Of a stretch of DNA of 64,000 bases, positions 37,547 to 46,798 are shown piece by piece. A program made the position numbers and the translations under genes. Location: the NCBI RefSeq assembly GCF_049727805.1, contig NZ_JBCNYA010000004.1, forward strand, positions 1 to 64,000, read 5' to 3'. This DNA is from Frateuria_A sp049727805. GTDB lineage: Bacteria > Pseudomonadota > Gammaproteobacteria > Xanthomonadales > Rhodanobacteraceae. The notes under the pieces were generated by a model. The model was not told where the DNA came from. It was given only the letters and a program-made list of their open reading frames with translations, and made no database searches. How positions within the stretch are numbered: position 1 is the first letter of the stretch; every line of letters begins with the position of its first letter.

Positions 37547-38869
37547 TCAAAGCGTTTTCAGTTGCAGGCCGGGCGTGACGCGGCTGGCCCGCAGCGCGGG
37601 CACCAGGCCGGCGAGCAGGCTGGCCAGCACCGCCAGCACGAAGGTGGCCAGGAACATGCCGCCGTCCAGGTGCGCCAGGTCGGCGTACTCGACCGGCTGG
37701 CGACGCACCAGCCACAGGCCCAGCAAGGTCAGCAGCCAGCCGCCGATGCCGCCGAGCAGGCCGATCATTCCCGCTTCCACCAGGCACTGCGCGAATACCG
37801 CGCCACGGCTGGCGCCGAGCGCGCGACGCACGCCGATTTCGCCACTGCGGCGCAGGAACTTGGCCAGCAGCAGGCCCACCGTGTTGCACAGGCAGATCAG
37901 CAGGAACGCGAACGCCAGCACCACCTGCAGCCGCACGTCGCTGGGCACGACGTGGTTGAAGTCCAGCCACTGCATGAGGTCCATCATGCGGGTGTTGTCC
38001 CCGTGCACGAAGCGGCCGAGCGCCTTCTGCTGCGCGGCGTAGTCGGCCACGAAGCGCCGGTAGCCGGCGACCTTCGCCGCGTCATCCAGTTGCACCCATA
38101 GCGCCACCCATACGCAGGGCGCGGTCTGCAGGTGCTTGAGCGCCGCGAGGTCGCCCCAGCAGGTGAACACGTTGAAGTCGTTGCCGGCGACGTCCTGCGC
38201 CGTGCTGAAGGGCATGAAGACATCTTCCGGCTTCGAGTAGAAGGACGAGGTCTTGCCCTCCGAGAAGCGCCCACCCGCCACGTCGTAGAACTGCGGCGAG
38301 GGCCGCCACGGCGCCAGCACGCCGACGATGCGCACGTCCGCATCCTTCAGCCGCAGGGTCCGGCCGACCGAGTTGGTACCACCGAACAGCCTGTTGTTGA
38401 GGTCGGAGGAGATCACCGCCACACGGGAACGTCGCGTATCGTCCGCTGGCGTCCACGCGCTTCCGTAGCGCAGCGGCACGGCGAACATCGGGAAGAAGTC
38501 GCTGGTGGTGGAGAGCACTCGCGCCATCTGCGGCGGCAGGTTCACGCCCGGCGCGCGCAGCTTGAGCCCTGCGCTGGCGATCAGCGCCTGGCGGTCCGCG
38601 CGATGCGCACTCCACAGATCCACCGCGGAGCGGTAATCCATGACATCGAGCGGCTGGCTGTCCGATCGGTGATCGTCGCTCGGGTCCACCTGCGGATAGA
38701 ACAGCATGGCGCTGCGCCCCGGCATCGGATCGCCGGAGAGCAGGTGCATCACCGTCAGCGTGGTCATGCTGGCGCCGATGCCCACCGCGATGGCGAGCAC
38801 CATCAGTGCGGTGAGCGCCTTGTTGCGCTTCAGGCTGCGCAGGGCGAGGTCGAGGTAATAGGCAAACAT
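37547..38869 (-). CDS. MacB/FtsX-type permease, pair 7, first member (type A)
   Basis: 440 residues, the longest of the array. N-terminus MFAYYLDLALRSLKRNKALT is nearly the same as that of pair 6, pointing to recent duplication. The periplasmic domain carries the Cys pair (residues 237 and 252: FTCWGDL, APCVWVALW). After helix 2 it reads EIGVRRALGASRGAVF. It ends TPGLQLKTL. It follows the exported hydrolase gene after a 194-nt gap. Confidence 0.93.
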   Translation of the reverse strand: MFAYYLDLALRSLKRNKALTALMVLAIAVGIGASMTTLTVMHLLSGDPMPGRSAMLFYPQVDPSDDHRSDSQPLDVMDYRSAVDLWSAHRADRQALIASAGLKLRAPGVNLPPQMARVLSTTSDFFPMFAVPLRYGSAWTPADDTRRSRVAVISSDLNNRLFGGTNSVGRTLRLKDADVRIVGVLAPWRPSPQFYDVAGGRFSEGKTSSFYSKPEDVFMPFSTAQDVAGNDFNVFTCWGDLAALKHLQTAPCVWVALWVQLDDAAKVAGYRRFVADYAAQQKALGRFVHGDNTRMMDLMQWLDFNHVVPSDVRLQVVLAFAFLLICLCNTVGLLLAKFLRRSGEIGVRRALGASRGAVFAQCLVEAGMIGLLGGIGGWLLTLLGLWLVRRQPVEYADLAHLDGGMFLATFVLAVLASLLAGLVPALRASRVTPGLQLKTL

Positions 38870-39063
38870 CGATCACTCCATCGGTTCGTCGGCGCGACCG
38901 CGCGCCACGGTGTTCATCGGCCCTTTCCGCCGGGCGTGGCGCCGCTGCCGCGCAGGAACTGCGCGACAGCCTGGTTGAATGGCGTGCGCCACTGTGCGTC
39001 GTCGGCCCCGGCCGGCGCTTGCGTGGCTGGCGTTCTGGATTTTCATAGGCAGCTCCGTTTGCC
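38870..39063. other. 194-nt spacer between hydrolase and pair 7
   Basis: No repeat of either family, terminator or recognisable gene is seen. A 57-codon minus-strand frame (39046 down to 38873) has GGAG 6 nt before its ATG, but the product is Arg-rich and looks like a non-coding frame. It may be a decayed gene remnant. Confidence 0.4.
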
Positions 39064-40224
39064 CTAGCGGGTGGTTTCACCCGGCGCGGCGTCGCCTGCG
39101 CGTTGTGCCAGCGGCAGTGCGTCGTTCACCAGGTGCACCAGGAAGCGTCCCGGCTGTTCCTGCATCACCATGTGCGCCGAATCGGCGAACACCACCAGGC
39201 GCTTCCAGGGCGCCTGGAGGTGATCGAACCACTGCTCGGCCAGCACATGCGACGTGGTCTGGTCGTGCGCGCCGACGAACAGCAGCACGGGACAGGCGAA
39301 CTGCGTGGTGTGGTCGAAGTCGACGTCCATCAGCGGCTGCAGTAGGCGATGCAGCGTGAACAGGCTGCCCTTGCCGATCGCTTCGAGGTCGCGCTGGCTG
39401 TAGTCGGGCGAGAGCGTCTCCGCATCGGCATCGAAGGCGAAGCTGTCGCGACCGAAGGCGAGGCCGCCGTAGTAGGTCTCCCACTTGCTGCGCACGGCAA
39501 TGCGCCCGATGGTCATCGGCACGTCGCCCGGGTAGGGTGCGATCCCCTCCAGCGCCTTGACCGCCTCGACATTGCCGTGCGCCCTCGCCTGCTGCAAGGC
39601 GAAGTCGTAACCCATCGCTTCGTTCCTGCGCACGTTCACTACCTGGCCGACGCCGATGTACGCGTGGAACCATTCCGGGTGCCGCTGGGCCAGCATCGTG
39701 CCCAGCACCGTGCCCCAGGAATGGCCGAGCAGGAAGATCTTCTGCTTGCCGTAGTGCCGGCGCAGGTACTGCACCACCTGCGAGGCATCGTCGGCCATGC
39801 CTTCGATGGTCATGCCCGGCGCCATTTGCGCCTCGCTGTTGGAGGCATAGGTCTTGCCGGTGCCGCGCTGGTCCCACTGCACGACGGTGAAGTAGTCCTC
39901 CCAGGGCGACTGGTAGGTGTAGGCGATGGGCAGGAACGGCGAGGCCGGACCGCCGTGCAGCACCAGCAGGATCGGATTGCGCCGGTCGCGCCCGCGGACG
40001 GACAGCCACTGGTCGATGCCGCCGATGCGGACCTTGCGCAGCTCCTCGATGCCGTTGGGCGAGACGATCCGCCGGCTCTGCGCAAGGACGCCGGTCACTT
40101 CCTGGCGCGACAGCGTCCTGGCCGATTCACCGGCGTCCGGTGCCTCCCGGGCGGCGGCACTGCCGACGACGACGCCCGAGAGCGTCAGAAACAGGCCACA
40201 GCATGTCGCGGTCAACCATCGCAT
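39064..40224 (-). CDS. Exported alpha/beta hydrolase (proline-iminopeptidase-like)
   Basis: 386 residues with a signal peptide (MRWLTATCCGLFLTLSGVVV to about residue 25), so the enzyme acts outside the cytoplasm. The fold starts ILLVLHGGPASPFLP (oxyanion HGGP, as in proline iminopeptidases) and FTVVQWDQRGTGKT; the nucleophile Ser is in LLGHSWGTVLG, the acid probably in VGAHDQTT, and the His in FADSAHMVMQEQP. Triad complete. GGAG precedes the ATG. It lies between permease pairs 6 and 7, 28 nt after pair 6, and so is probably in the same transcript. It may process what the transporters handle; that is inference. Confidence 0.9.
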   Translation of the reverse strand: MRWLTATCCGLFLTLSGVVVGSAAAREAPDAGESARTLSRQEVTGVLAQSRRIVSPNGIEELRKVRIGGIDQWLSVRGRDRRNPILLVLHGGPASPFLPIAYTYQSPWEDYFTVVQWDQRGTGKTYASNSEAQMAPGMTIEGMADDASQVVQYLRRHYGKQKIFLLGHSWGTVLGTMLAQRHPEWFHAYIGVGQVVNVRRNEAMGYDFALQQARAHGNVEAVKALEGIAPYPGDVPMTIGRIAVRSKWETYYGGLAFGRDSFAFDADAETLSPDYSQRDLEAIGKGSLFTLHRLLQPLMDVDFDHTTQFACPVLLFVGAHDQTTSHVLAEQWFDHLQAPWKRLVVFADSAHMVMQEQPGRFLVHLVNDALPLAQRAGDAAPGETTR

Positions 40225-40252
40225 CGAAAATCTCCAGGAGAGGGATAAAGAT

Positions 40253-41476
40253 TCATACCGAGCGCGTCGCCACCACGGGCGGCACGGCAGCGGCGCGCAG
40301 GGCCGGGCCGAGCACCGCCACCTGCCCGATCAGCCACAGCGCGATCGCGCCGACCGGGAAGTAATAGGCCGGCAGCCGCGGCAGTTCGTAGTGCAGCATC
40401 AGGAACAGGTTGATGCCGTAGGCCAGCACCATGCCCAGCGCGATGCCGATCGTCGCCAGCAGGAAGTTCTCCGTCTGGAAGTAGTTGAGGATGTTGCGGC
40501 GAGTCGCGCCGAGCGCGCGGCGCACGCCGATGGTCCGCCGCCGCTGCGCGACCCAGAAGCTGCCCAGGCCGACGATGCCCAGCGCAGTCACCACCAGCAG
40601 CGCGATGCACACGCCGGCGAGCAGGCCGGCCATGGCGCGGTCGTCCTGGAAGAACTCGGCGCGGATGTCGTCCAGCGTCTTCTTCTCCAGGATGATCCGG
40701 TGCGGATCGTTCTTGCGCAGCGTGACGGCGGCCGCGGCCAGCACGCGGTCGCGGTCCTGCGGCGCGGTGCGCAGCACGAAGCGGCTGGCGTTGTCGGTGT
40801 CCATGCGCAGCGGGAACACCATCGACCATTGCGCCGTGTCGTCGCCGTTGAACAGCGACGGGCGGATCAGGCCCTCCACCACGCCGATCACCCGCACCGA
40901 CGTGTCGCCCAGGTAGATCGTCTTGCCGAGCGCGCTCTGGCCTGGCCAGAGCTTCTGGCCGAGGCCGCGGGTGATGACGATGCCGGCGAGCTTCTTCTGC
41001 AGCTTCTCGTCGCGCTGGACCTGGCGGAACTCAAGGTACTCGTCCGGGTTGAAATCCCGGCCCTCGACCAGCTTCGCCCCGAAGGTCGAAACGATGTTCT
41101 CGCCGAAGTACTGGGTGGCGTTGAGGGTGGGCAGCTTCTGGTCCGGGTCGAGCTTGATGCTGGTGTTCCACGAGCTGTTGGTGAACGGCACCTCGTTGAC
41201 CAGCGCCACCGACTTCACGCCCGGGATCTGGCGCAGCGCCGCGAGGTCTTCCTGGGCGTGCGCCCTGGCATCGGTGCTCTTGCCGATGCCGTAGGCCTGC
41301 ACCTGCACCAGTTCGTGCTCGGCCACGCCGCTGAACATTTTCATGCGTTCCAGCCGCTGGCTGATCAGGAACACGGCGTTGCAGACGATGGCGCAGGTCA
41401 GCGCGATCTCCAGCACCACCAGCAGCGCGGTGATCTTGTGGCGGCGCAACGTCGAAAGAATCGGCAGGATGTCCAT
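40253..41476 (-). CDS. MacB/FtsX-type permease, pair 6, second member (type B)
   Basis: 407 residues starting MDILPILSTLRRHKITALLV, with LEIALTCAIVCNAVFLISQR in helix 1. The periplasmic domain includes YFGENIVSTFGAKLVEGRDF, close to the equivalent block of pair 5. The segment before helix 3 is RTIGVRRALGATRRNI. Ends PPVVATRSV. Only 1 nt separates it from its partner. Confidence 0.94.
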   Translation of the reverse strand: MDILPILSTLRRHKITALLVVLEIALTCAIVCNAVFLISQRLERMKMFSGVAEHELVQVQAYGIGKSTDARAHAQEDLAALRQIPGVKSVALVNEVPFTNSSWNTSIKLDPDQKLPTLNATQYFGENIVSTFGAKLVEGRDFNPDEYLEFRQVQRDEKLQKKLAGIVITRGLGQKLWPGQSALGKTIYLGDTSVRVIGVVEGLIRPSLFNGDDTAQWSMVFPLRMDTDNASRFVLRTAPQDRDRVLAAAAVTLRKNDPHRIILEKKTLDDIRAEFFQDDRAMAGLLAGVCIALLVVTALGIVGLGSFWVAQRRRTIGVRRALGATRRNILNYFQTENFLLATIGIALGMVLAYGINLFLMLHYELPRLPAYYFPVGAIALWLIGQVAVLGPALRAAAVPPVVATRSV

Positions 41477-41477
41477 G

Positions 41478-42779
41478 TCAATTGCTCTTCAGTTGCAGGG
41501 CGGGAGTGACCTGGCAGGCGCGCCAGGCGGGCAGCAGGCCGGCCAGCAGCGTGGCGCCCACCGCCAGCAGGAAGGTGGCGGCCAGCATCGACAGGTCCAG
41601 GTGGGCGAGCGCGGCGTAGTCGGAGGGCTGCTTGCGCACCAGCCACAGGCCGAGCAGCGCCAGCAGCAGGCCGGCGACGCCGCCGGTCAGCCCGATCACG
41701 CCCGACTCGACCAGCAGTTGCATGAACACCTCGCGGCGCGAGGCGCCCAGCGCGCGGCGCACGCCCAGCTCCGCGCTGCGGCGCAGGAACTTGGCCAGCA
41801 TCAGGCCCACCGTGTTGACCAGGCACACCAGCAGGAAGCCGAGCGCCAGCCACGCCTGCAACCGCACGTCGCCGGGCACCACCTTGTTGTAGTCCAGCCA
41901 GCCCATCACGTCGTTCAGGCGCACGTTGGGCGGGCGCTGGAAGCGGCCCAGCGTCTTCTGTTCCTGCGAGTAGTGGACTAGGAAGGTCTTGTAGGCGGCA
42001 GCCTTGGCCGGCGTGTCCAGTTGCACCCAGAACTGCAGCCACACGCATGGCGCGGTGTCCATGTGGTCGGGGTCGGAACCCTTGCCCCAGCAATCGGTCG
42101 AGCCGTTGCGGGCGAGCTTTAGGTCCTTGGCCGTGGTCAGCGGCACGTACACGCCCTCGTCCTCGGAATAGCTGCCGTTGTTGAGGTCGTAGAAGTGCGG
42201 CGTCATGCGCCACTGGTCGAGCACGCCGACGATGCGAAACGCCACGTCGTTCATGCGCAGTGTCTGGCCGGTGCTGTCCTTGCCCTGGAACAGCTTGTCA
42301 TTGAGCTTGCGCGAGATCACCGCCACGCGCGCGCTGCCTTCGTCGTCCGCCTCGCTCCAGGGGCGCCCGTAGAGCATCGGCACGTCGAACATCGGGAAAA
42401 AGTCGGCGGTGGTGTAGCGCGCGTTCTCGAAGAACGGATCGATCGCCGACTGCGCCGGCTGGATCGGCACGGCGCCGCCGGTCATCAGCGCCTGGCGGTC
42501 CGCCCGCCTGGCGTGCAGCAGGTTCATGCCGTCGATCCAGGTGACCTGCGCCGGCGGATCGTCCTCCGGCCGGTAGCCGTCCATGTCCTGCGGATCGAGC
42601 TGCGGGTAGTAGAGCTGCGCGCTCTTGCCCGGCAGCGGGTCGCCGGAGAGCACGTGCAGCACGGTGAGCGTGGTCATGCACGCGCCGATGCCCAGCGCGA
42701 TGGCCAGCACCATCAGCGCGGTGAGCGCCTTGTTGCGCTTGAGGCTGCGCAGGGCCAGGTCGAGGTAGTAGGTGAACAT
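41478..42779 (-). CDS. MacB/FtsX-type permease, pair 6, first member (type A)
   Basis: 433 residues. ATG at 42779 gives the type-A N-terminus MFTYYLDLALRSLKRNKALT; the open frame further upstream is only the reading of the adjoining repeat. Helix 1 carries an extra Cys (GIGACMTTLTV). The periplasmic Cys pair is at residues 230 and 245 (STDCWGKG, APCVWLQFW). The cytoplasmic segment is ELGVRRALGASRREVF; the end is TPALQLKSN. Very similar to pair 5. Confidence 0.94.
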   Translation of the reverse strand: MFTYYLDLALRSLKRNKALTALMVLAIALGIGACMTTLTVLHVLSGDPLPGKSAQLYYPQLDPQDMDGYRPEDDPPAQVTWIDGMNLLHARRADRQALMTGGAVPIQPAQSAIDPFFENARYTTADFFPMFDVPMLYGRPWSEADDEGSARVAVISRKLNDKLFQGKDSTGQTLRMNDVAFRIVGVLDQWRMTPHFYDLNNGSYSEDEGVYVPLTTAKDLKLARNGSTDCWGKGSDPDHMDTAPCVWLQFWVQLDTPAKAAAYKTFLVHYSQEQKTLGRFQRPPNVRLNDVMGWLDYNKVVPGDVRLQAWLALGFLLVCLVNTVGLMLAKFLRRSAELGVRRALGASRREVFMQLLVESGVIGLTGGVAGLLLALLGLWLVRKQPSDYAALAHLDLSMLAATFLLAVGATLLAGLLPAWRACQVTPALQLKSN

Positions 42780-42816
42780 CAGGCGTGTTCCTTCGGGTTT
42801 AGCCTGCGCCTCTGCT

Positions 42817-43002
42817 CCCTCTCCCCTCCGGGGAGAGGGTTGGGGTGAGGGGCCGGGCGGAGCGCGATGTGCCGCCATGCGTGAAAGGTTGCTTCCGTCG
42901 CTTTCATTGCCTTGCCTTCATCAAAAGCCAAGTTTCCCGCGAGCCCGACCCCTCACCCCAGCCCTCTCCCCCATTTTCAAGAGGGGATGGGGGAGAGGGA
43001 GC
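42817..43002. repeat. Inverted pair of palindromic repeats between permease pairs 5 and 6
   Basis: CCCTCTCCCC/GGGGAGAGGG with TTGGGGTGAGGGGC at 42817-42853, and a second, inverted copy at 42949-43002 with CCCTCTCCCCCATTTT and GGGGGAGAGGGAGC. These elements occupy most of the 239-nt gap, the longest in the array. Confidence 0.85.
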
Positions 43003-43018
43003 AGAAGCGCGAGCCGGC

Positions 43019-44257
43019 TCACGCACTTCGTGTCGCCACCACCGGCGGCACCTCGGCGGCGCGCAGCGCCGGACCGAGCACCGCCAGTTGTCCGAGCAGC
43101 CACAGCGCCAGCGCACCCGCCGGCAGGTAGCCGAACGGCAGGCGCGGCAGTTCGTAATGCATCATCAGGAACAGGTTGAGCCCGTACGCCAGCGCCATGC
43201 CCAGCACGATGCCGGCGGTGGCGAGCAGGAAGTTCTCGGTCTGGAAGTAGCGCAGGATGTCGCCGCGGGTGGCGCCCAGCGCACGCCGCACGCCGATCGT
43301 GCGGCGACGCTGCGAGACCCAGAAGCTGGCCAGCCCGACGATGCCCAGTGCAGTCACCGTGAGCAGCGCGATGCACACGCCCAGCAGCGTGCCGGCCATC
43401 TCGCGGTCGCTGCGGAAGAACTCCCGGCGGATCTCGTCGAAGGTGCGCGTGTGCGTCACCACGCGCTGCGGGTCGAACTTGCGCAACGCGGCCGCGGCCG
43501 CCGCCAGCACGCGCTGGCGGTCCTGCGGACGGGTGCGCAGCAGGTAGCTCTCGTCCTTGTCGGTGCCCATGATCAGCGGCACGATCATCGCGTACTGCGC
43601 GGTGGCGTCGCGGTAGGCGTTGGGCCGCACCAGCGTGTCGAGCACGCCGACCACGCGCAGGCCGACCGTGTCGGTCAGGTAGACGGTGCGGCCGAGCGGA
43701 TCCTGGCCGGGCCACAGCCGCGCGCCAAGCTCGCGGGTGACCACCGTCACCGTCGGCAGGCCCTTGCTGCGGCCTTCGTTCAACGCCTCGACCGCCGCGT
43801 CCGCGTTGACGTAGTCCTCCGGCACGAGCTCGCGGCCGGCCACCAGGCGCGTGCCCAGCGTCTGCGGCAGGTTCTCGCCGAAGTAGGTCGACGCGACGAC
43901 GATCGGTTGGCGCTGCGCCGGATCGGTGCGCAGGCCGCTGTTGGAGGAGGAACCGCCGAACGGCACCTGGTTGGTGATCGCCACCGACTCGACACCAGGC
44001 ACCTGGTGCAGCAGGGCAACGTCCTCCTGCGCCCGCGCATAGCGGTCCTCGCCGGCGGCCAGGTCGCCGAGCTGGATCTGCACCAGTTCGTGCTCGGCCA
44101 CGCCACTGGGCATGTTGACCCGCTCGAGCCGCTGGCCGATCAGGAACACCGCGTTGCAGACGATGGCGCAGGTCAGCGCGATCTCCAGCACCAGCAACCA
44201 GGCCGTGGTGCGGTGCCGGCGCAGGGTCGAGACGATGGGGCCGATGTCCATGCTCAT
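43019..44257 (-). CDS. MacB/FtsX-type permease, pair 5, second member (type B)
   Basis: 412 residues from ATG 44257 (MSMDIGPIVSTLRRHRTTAW); a start at the third codon (44251) is equally possible and would match the other type-B starts better. Helix 1 is LVLEIALTCAIVCNAVFLIG. The cytoplasmic segment is RTIGVRRALGATRGDI. Ends PPVVATRSA. It begins 2 nt after the preceding stop. Confidence 0.93.
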   Translation of the reverse strand: MSMDIGPIVSTLRRHRTTAWLLVLEIALTCAIVCNAVFLIGQRLERVNMPSGVAEHELVQIQLGDLAAGEDRYARAQEDVALLHQVPGVESVAITNQVPFGGSSSNSGLRTDPAQRQPIVVASTYFGENLPQTLGTRLVAGRELVPEDYVNADAAVEALNEGRSKGLPTVTVVTRELGARLWPGQDPLGRTVYLTDTVGLRVVGVLDTLVRPNAYRDATAQYAMIVPLIMGTDKDESYLLRTRPQDRQRVLAAAAAALRKFDPQRVVTHTRTFDEIRREFFRSDREMAGTLLGVCIALLTVTALGIVGLASFWVSQRRRTIGVRRALGATRGDILRYFQTENFLLATAGIVLGMALAYGLNLFLMMHYELPRLPFGYLPAGALALWLLGQLAVLGPALRAAEVPPVVATRSA

Positions 44258-44259
44258 CG

Positions 44260-45567
44260 TCAGTTGCTCTTCAATTGCAGCGCGGGCGCCACCTGGCAGG
44301 CGCGCCAGGCCGGCAGCAGCCCGGCCACCAGCGTCGCGCCGACGGCCAGCAGGAAGGTCGCCAGCAGCATCGACGGATCCAGTTGCGCCAGGCCGGCGTA
44401 GCTCTCCGCACGCTGGCGCACCACCCACAGCCCGAGCAGCGCCAGCAGCAGGCCGCCGACGCCGCCGACCAGGCCGATCACCCCGGACTCGATCAGCAAC
44501 TGCTCGAATACCGCCCGCCGCGACGCGCCCAGCGCGCGGCGCACGCCCAGTTCGCCGGCGCGGCGCATGAACTTGGCCAGCATCAGGCCGACCGTGTTGA
44601 CCAGGCACACCAGCAGGAAGCCGAACGCCAGTCCGGTCTGCAGGCGCACGTCGTCGGGCACCACCTGGTTGTAGTCCAGCCACTGCATGAGGCTCGGCAG
44701 GCGTACGTTCGGCGCGCGCGCGAAGCGTCCCAACGCGCGCTGCTCCTGCGAGTAGTGCACGAGGAAATCGCGGTAGGCGGCCACCTTCGCGCTGTCGTCC
44801 AGTTGCACCCAGAACTGCAGCCACACGCAACTGTCCGACGGCAGGGTCGAACCCACGCCGCCGTTGCCGTTGCCCCAGCAGTCGGTCGATCCGTTGTGGC
44901 TCAGGCGCAGCTCCAGCGCAGTCTCCAGCGGCAGGAACACCTCCTCGGCCGGCGCATAGGCGCCCACGTTGAGGTCGTAGAAGTGCGGCACCGGCCGCCA
45001 GTCCCGCAGCACGCCGACGATGCGGTAGCTGGTGCCCGCCAGGCGCAGTTCGCGGCCCACACTGTTCCCGCCGCCGAACAGGCGGTGGTTGAGCGCGGGC
45101 CCGATCACCACCTCGCGCGCCTTCGCCTCGTCGTCGGCGGCATTCCAGCCGTGGCCGTAGCGGAACGGCACTTCGAACATCGGGAAGAAATCCGCCGTGG
45201 TGTAGCGCGCTTCCACGTAGAACGGGTCGATCGCCGCCACGTCCGGCTGCACCGGCACCGAGCCCCCCAGCATCAGCGCCTGGCGTTGCGCACGCCGGGC
45301 CTGCAGCAGATTGCGGCCGTCGATGAGGGTTACCTGCTGCGGCGGGTCCTTGCCAGGCATCTGCCCGCCGCTGTCGCGCGGATCGACCTGCGGGTAGTAG
45401 AGCTGTGTGCTGCGGCCCGGCAGCGGGTCGCCGGAGAGCACGTGGAACACGGTCAGCGTGGTCATGCTCGCGCCGATGCCCAGCGCCACGGCCAGCACCA
45501 TCAGCGCGGTGAGCGCCTTGTTGCGGCCGAGGCTGCGGAGGGCAAGCTGGACGTAGTAGGCGAGCAT
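44260..45567 (-). CDS. MacB/FtsX-type permease, pair 5, first member (type A)
   Basis: 435 residues starting MLAYYVQLALRSLGRNKALT. The periplasmic Cys pair is at 230 and 247 (STDCWGNG, SDSCVWLQFW). SGDPLPGRSTQLYYPQVDP after helix 1 is shared with pairs 4, 6 and 7. The cytoplasmic segment is ELGVRRALGASRRAVF; the end is APALQLKSN. It follows pair 4 after only 7 nt, so pairs 4 and 5 form one tight four-gene block. Confidence 0.94.
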   Translation of the reverse strand: MLAYYVQLALRSLGRNKALTALMVLAVALGIGASMTTLTVFHVLSGDPLPGRSTQLYYPQVDPRDSGGQMPGKDPPQQVTLIDGRNLLQARRAQRQALMLGGSVPVQPDVAAIDPFYVEARYTTADFFPMFEVPFRYGHGWNAADDEAKAREVVIGPALNHRLFGGGNSVGRELRLAGTSYRIVGVLRDWRPVPHFYDLNVGAYAPAEEVFLPLETALELRLSHNGSTDCWGNGNGGVGSTLPSDSCVWLQFWVQLDDSAKVAAYRDFLVHYSQEQRALGRFARAPNVRLPSLMQWLDYNQVVPDDVRLQTGLAFGFLLVCLVNTVGLMLAKFMRRAGELGVRRALGASRRAVFEQLLIESGVIGLVGGVGGLLLALLGLWVVRQRAESYAGLAQLDPSMLLATFLLAVGATLVAGLLPAWRACQVAPALQLKSN

Positions 45568-45574
45568 GGCTTCC

Positions 45575-46795
45575 TCAGGCCGAGCGCGTGGCTTCCACCG
45601 GCGGCACCGCGGCGGCGCGCCAGGCCGGCCCGAACACCGCCGCCTGCCCCAGCAGCCACAGCGCGATCGCGCCGCCTGGCAGGTAGTACCAGGGCATGCG
45701 CGCCACTTCGTAGTGCTGCATCAGGTAAAGGTTGATGCCGAAGGCGAGCACCATGCCCAGCGCCACGCCGGCGGCGCTGAGCAGGAAGTTCTCGGTGCGG
45801 AAGTAGCTGAGGATGTGCCCGCGGCGCGCGCCCACGGCGCGGCGGATGCCGATCTGCCGGCGCCGCTGCGCCACCCAGAAGCTGGTCAGGCCGACGATGC
45901 CGAAGGCGGTCACCGCCAGCATCACCACGCACACCAGCACCAGCATCCAGACCATGCTCGCCGCGCCGGAGAAGAAATCGCTGCGCATGTCGACGAAGAC
46001 CTTGCCCTCGGCCACGGCGCCGGGATCGAGCCGGGCCAGCGTGTCCTCGGCCTGCCGCGCGACGCGCTCGCGGTCGGCCGGCGCGCTGCGCAGCACGTAG
46101 TAGCTGAGCGCGTCGGTCGGCTGCATCGGGAAGAACACCGTGTCGTAGATCCCGGGCAGGCCCGCGCCGGCCTTGGTCGGGCGAAGCACGTCCGCCACCA
46201 CGCCCACCACCTGGTACCAGTACTGATCCACGTACATCCTGCGGCCGAGCGCCGATTCGCCGGGCCACAACCGGCTGGCCAGGCGCTCGCTGACGATCGC
46301 CACGTGCGTCTCCGGCGCGAAGGTCGCGCCCATCGTGGCGTTGGCGTAGTCATCGCTGCCGAACATGCGCCCCTGCTTCAGGCGCAGGCCCAGCGCGCGG
46401 TCGCCGCCCTCGCTCATCAGGTAGATGTTGGAGTTGATGCTGCCCTTGTCGGTCGGCTTCATGTCCGCCCGGGTGGTGAAGTTGACGTTCCAGCCGTTGC
46501 CCGACAGCGGCATGGTGTTGAGCACGGCCGCCGCCTGTACGCCCGGAATGCGGCGCAGCGCATCCAGGTTGCGGGGGATCTCGCTCGATGCGCGGTCCGG
46601 ATCGGCGCCGGTGAGGATGACCACGCTCAGGCCCTGCTCGTCGATCGCGTCGGGCAGGCGGATTTCGCCGGCGCGCGCGCTGATCATGAACACGGCGTTG
46701 CACAACACGGCGCAGGCGAGCGCAATTTCCAGCACGATCAGCAGCGCCGGAATGCGGTGCTTGCGAAGGCTGGCGAGGATGGGTCCGATTTCCAT
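45575..46795 (-). CDS. MacB/FtsX-type permease, pair 4, second member (type B)
   Basis: 406 residues starting MEIGPILASLRKHRIPALLI; helix 1 is VLEIALACAVLCNAVFMISA. It differs in the periplasmic domain (ADMKPTDKGSINSNIYLMSE) and in the cytoplasmic segment RQIGIRRAVGARRGHI. Ends PPVEATRSA. It lies 3 nt after its type-A partner. Confidence 0.94.
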   Translation of the reverse strand: MEIGPILASLRKHRIPALLIVLEIALACAVLCNAVFMISARAGEIRLPDAIDEQGLSVVILTGADPDRASSEIPRNLDALRRIPGVQAAAVLNTMPLSGNGWNVNFTTRADMKPTDKGSINSNIYLMSEGGDRALGLRLKQGRMFGSDDYANATMGATFAPETHVAIVSERLASRLWPGESALGRRMYVDQYWYQVVGVVADVLRPTKAGAGLPGIYDTVFFPMQPTDALSYYVLRSAPADRERVARQAEDTLARLDPGAVAEGKVFVDMRSDFFSGAASMVWMLVLVCVVMLAVTAFGIVGLTSFWVAQRRRQIGIRRAVGARRGHILSYFRTENFLLSAAGVALGMVLAFGINLYLMQHYEVARMPWYYLPGGAIALWLLGQAAVFGPAWRAAAVPPVEATRSA

Positions 46796-46798
46796 GGC

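Noticed and set aside
38873..39046. 57-codon frame between hydrolase and permease pair 7
   Set aside because: Good ribosome site, but an Arg-rich, low-complexity product with no recognisable feature. Kept only as a note in the spacer entry.
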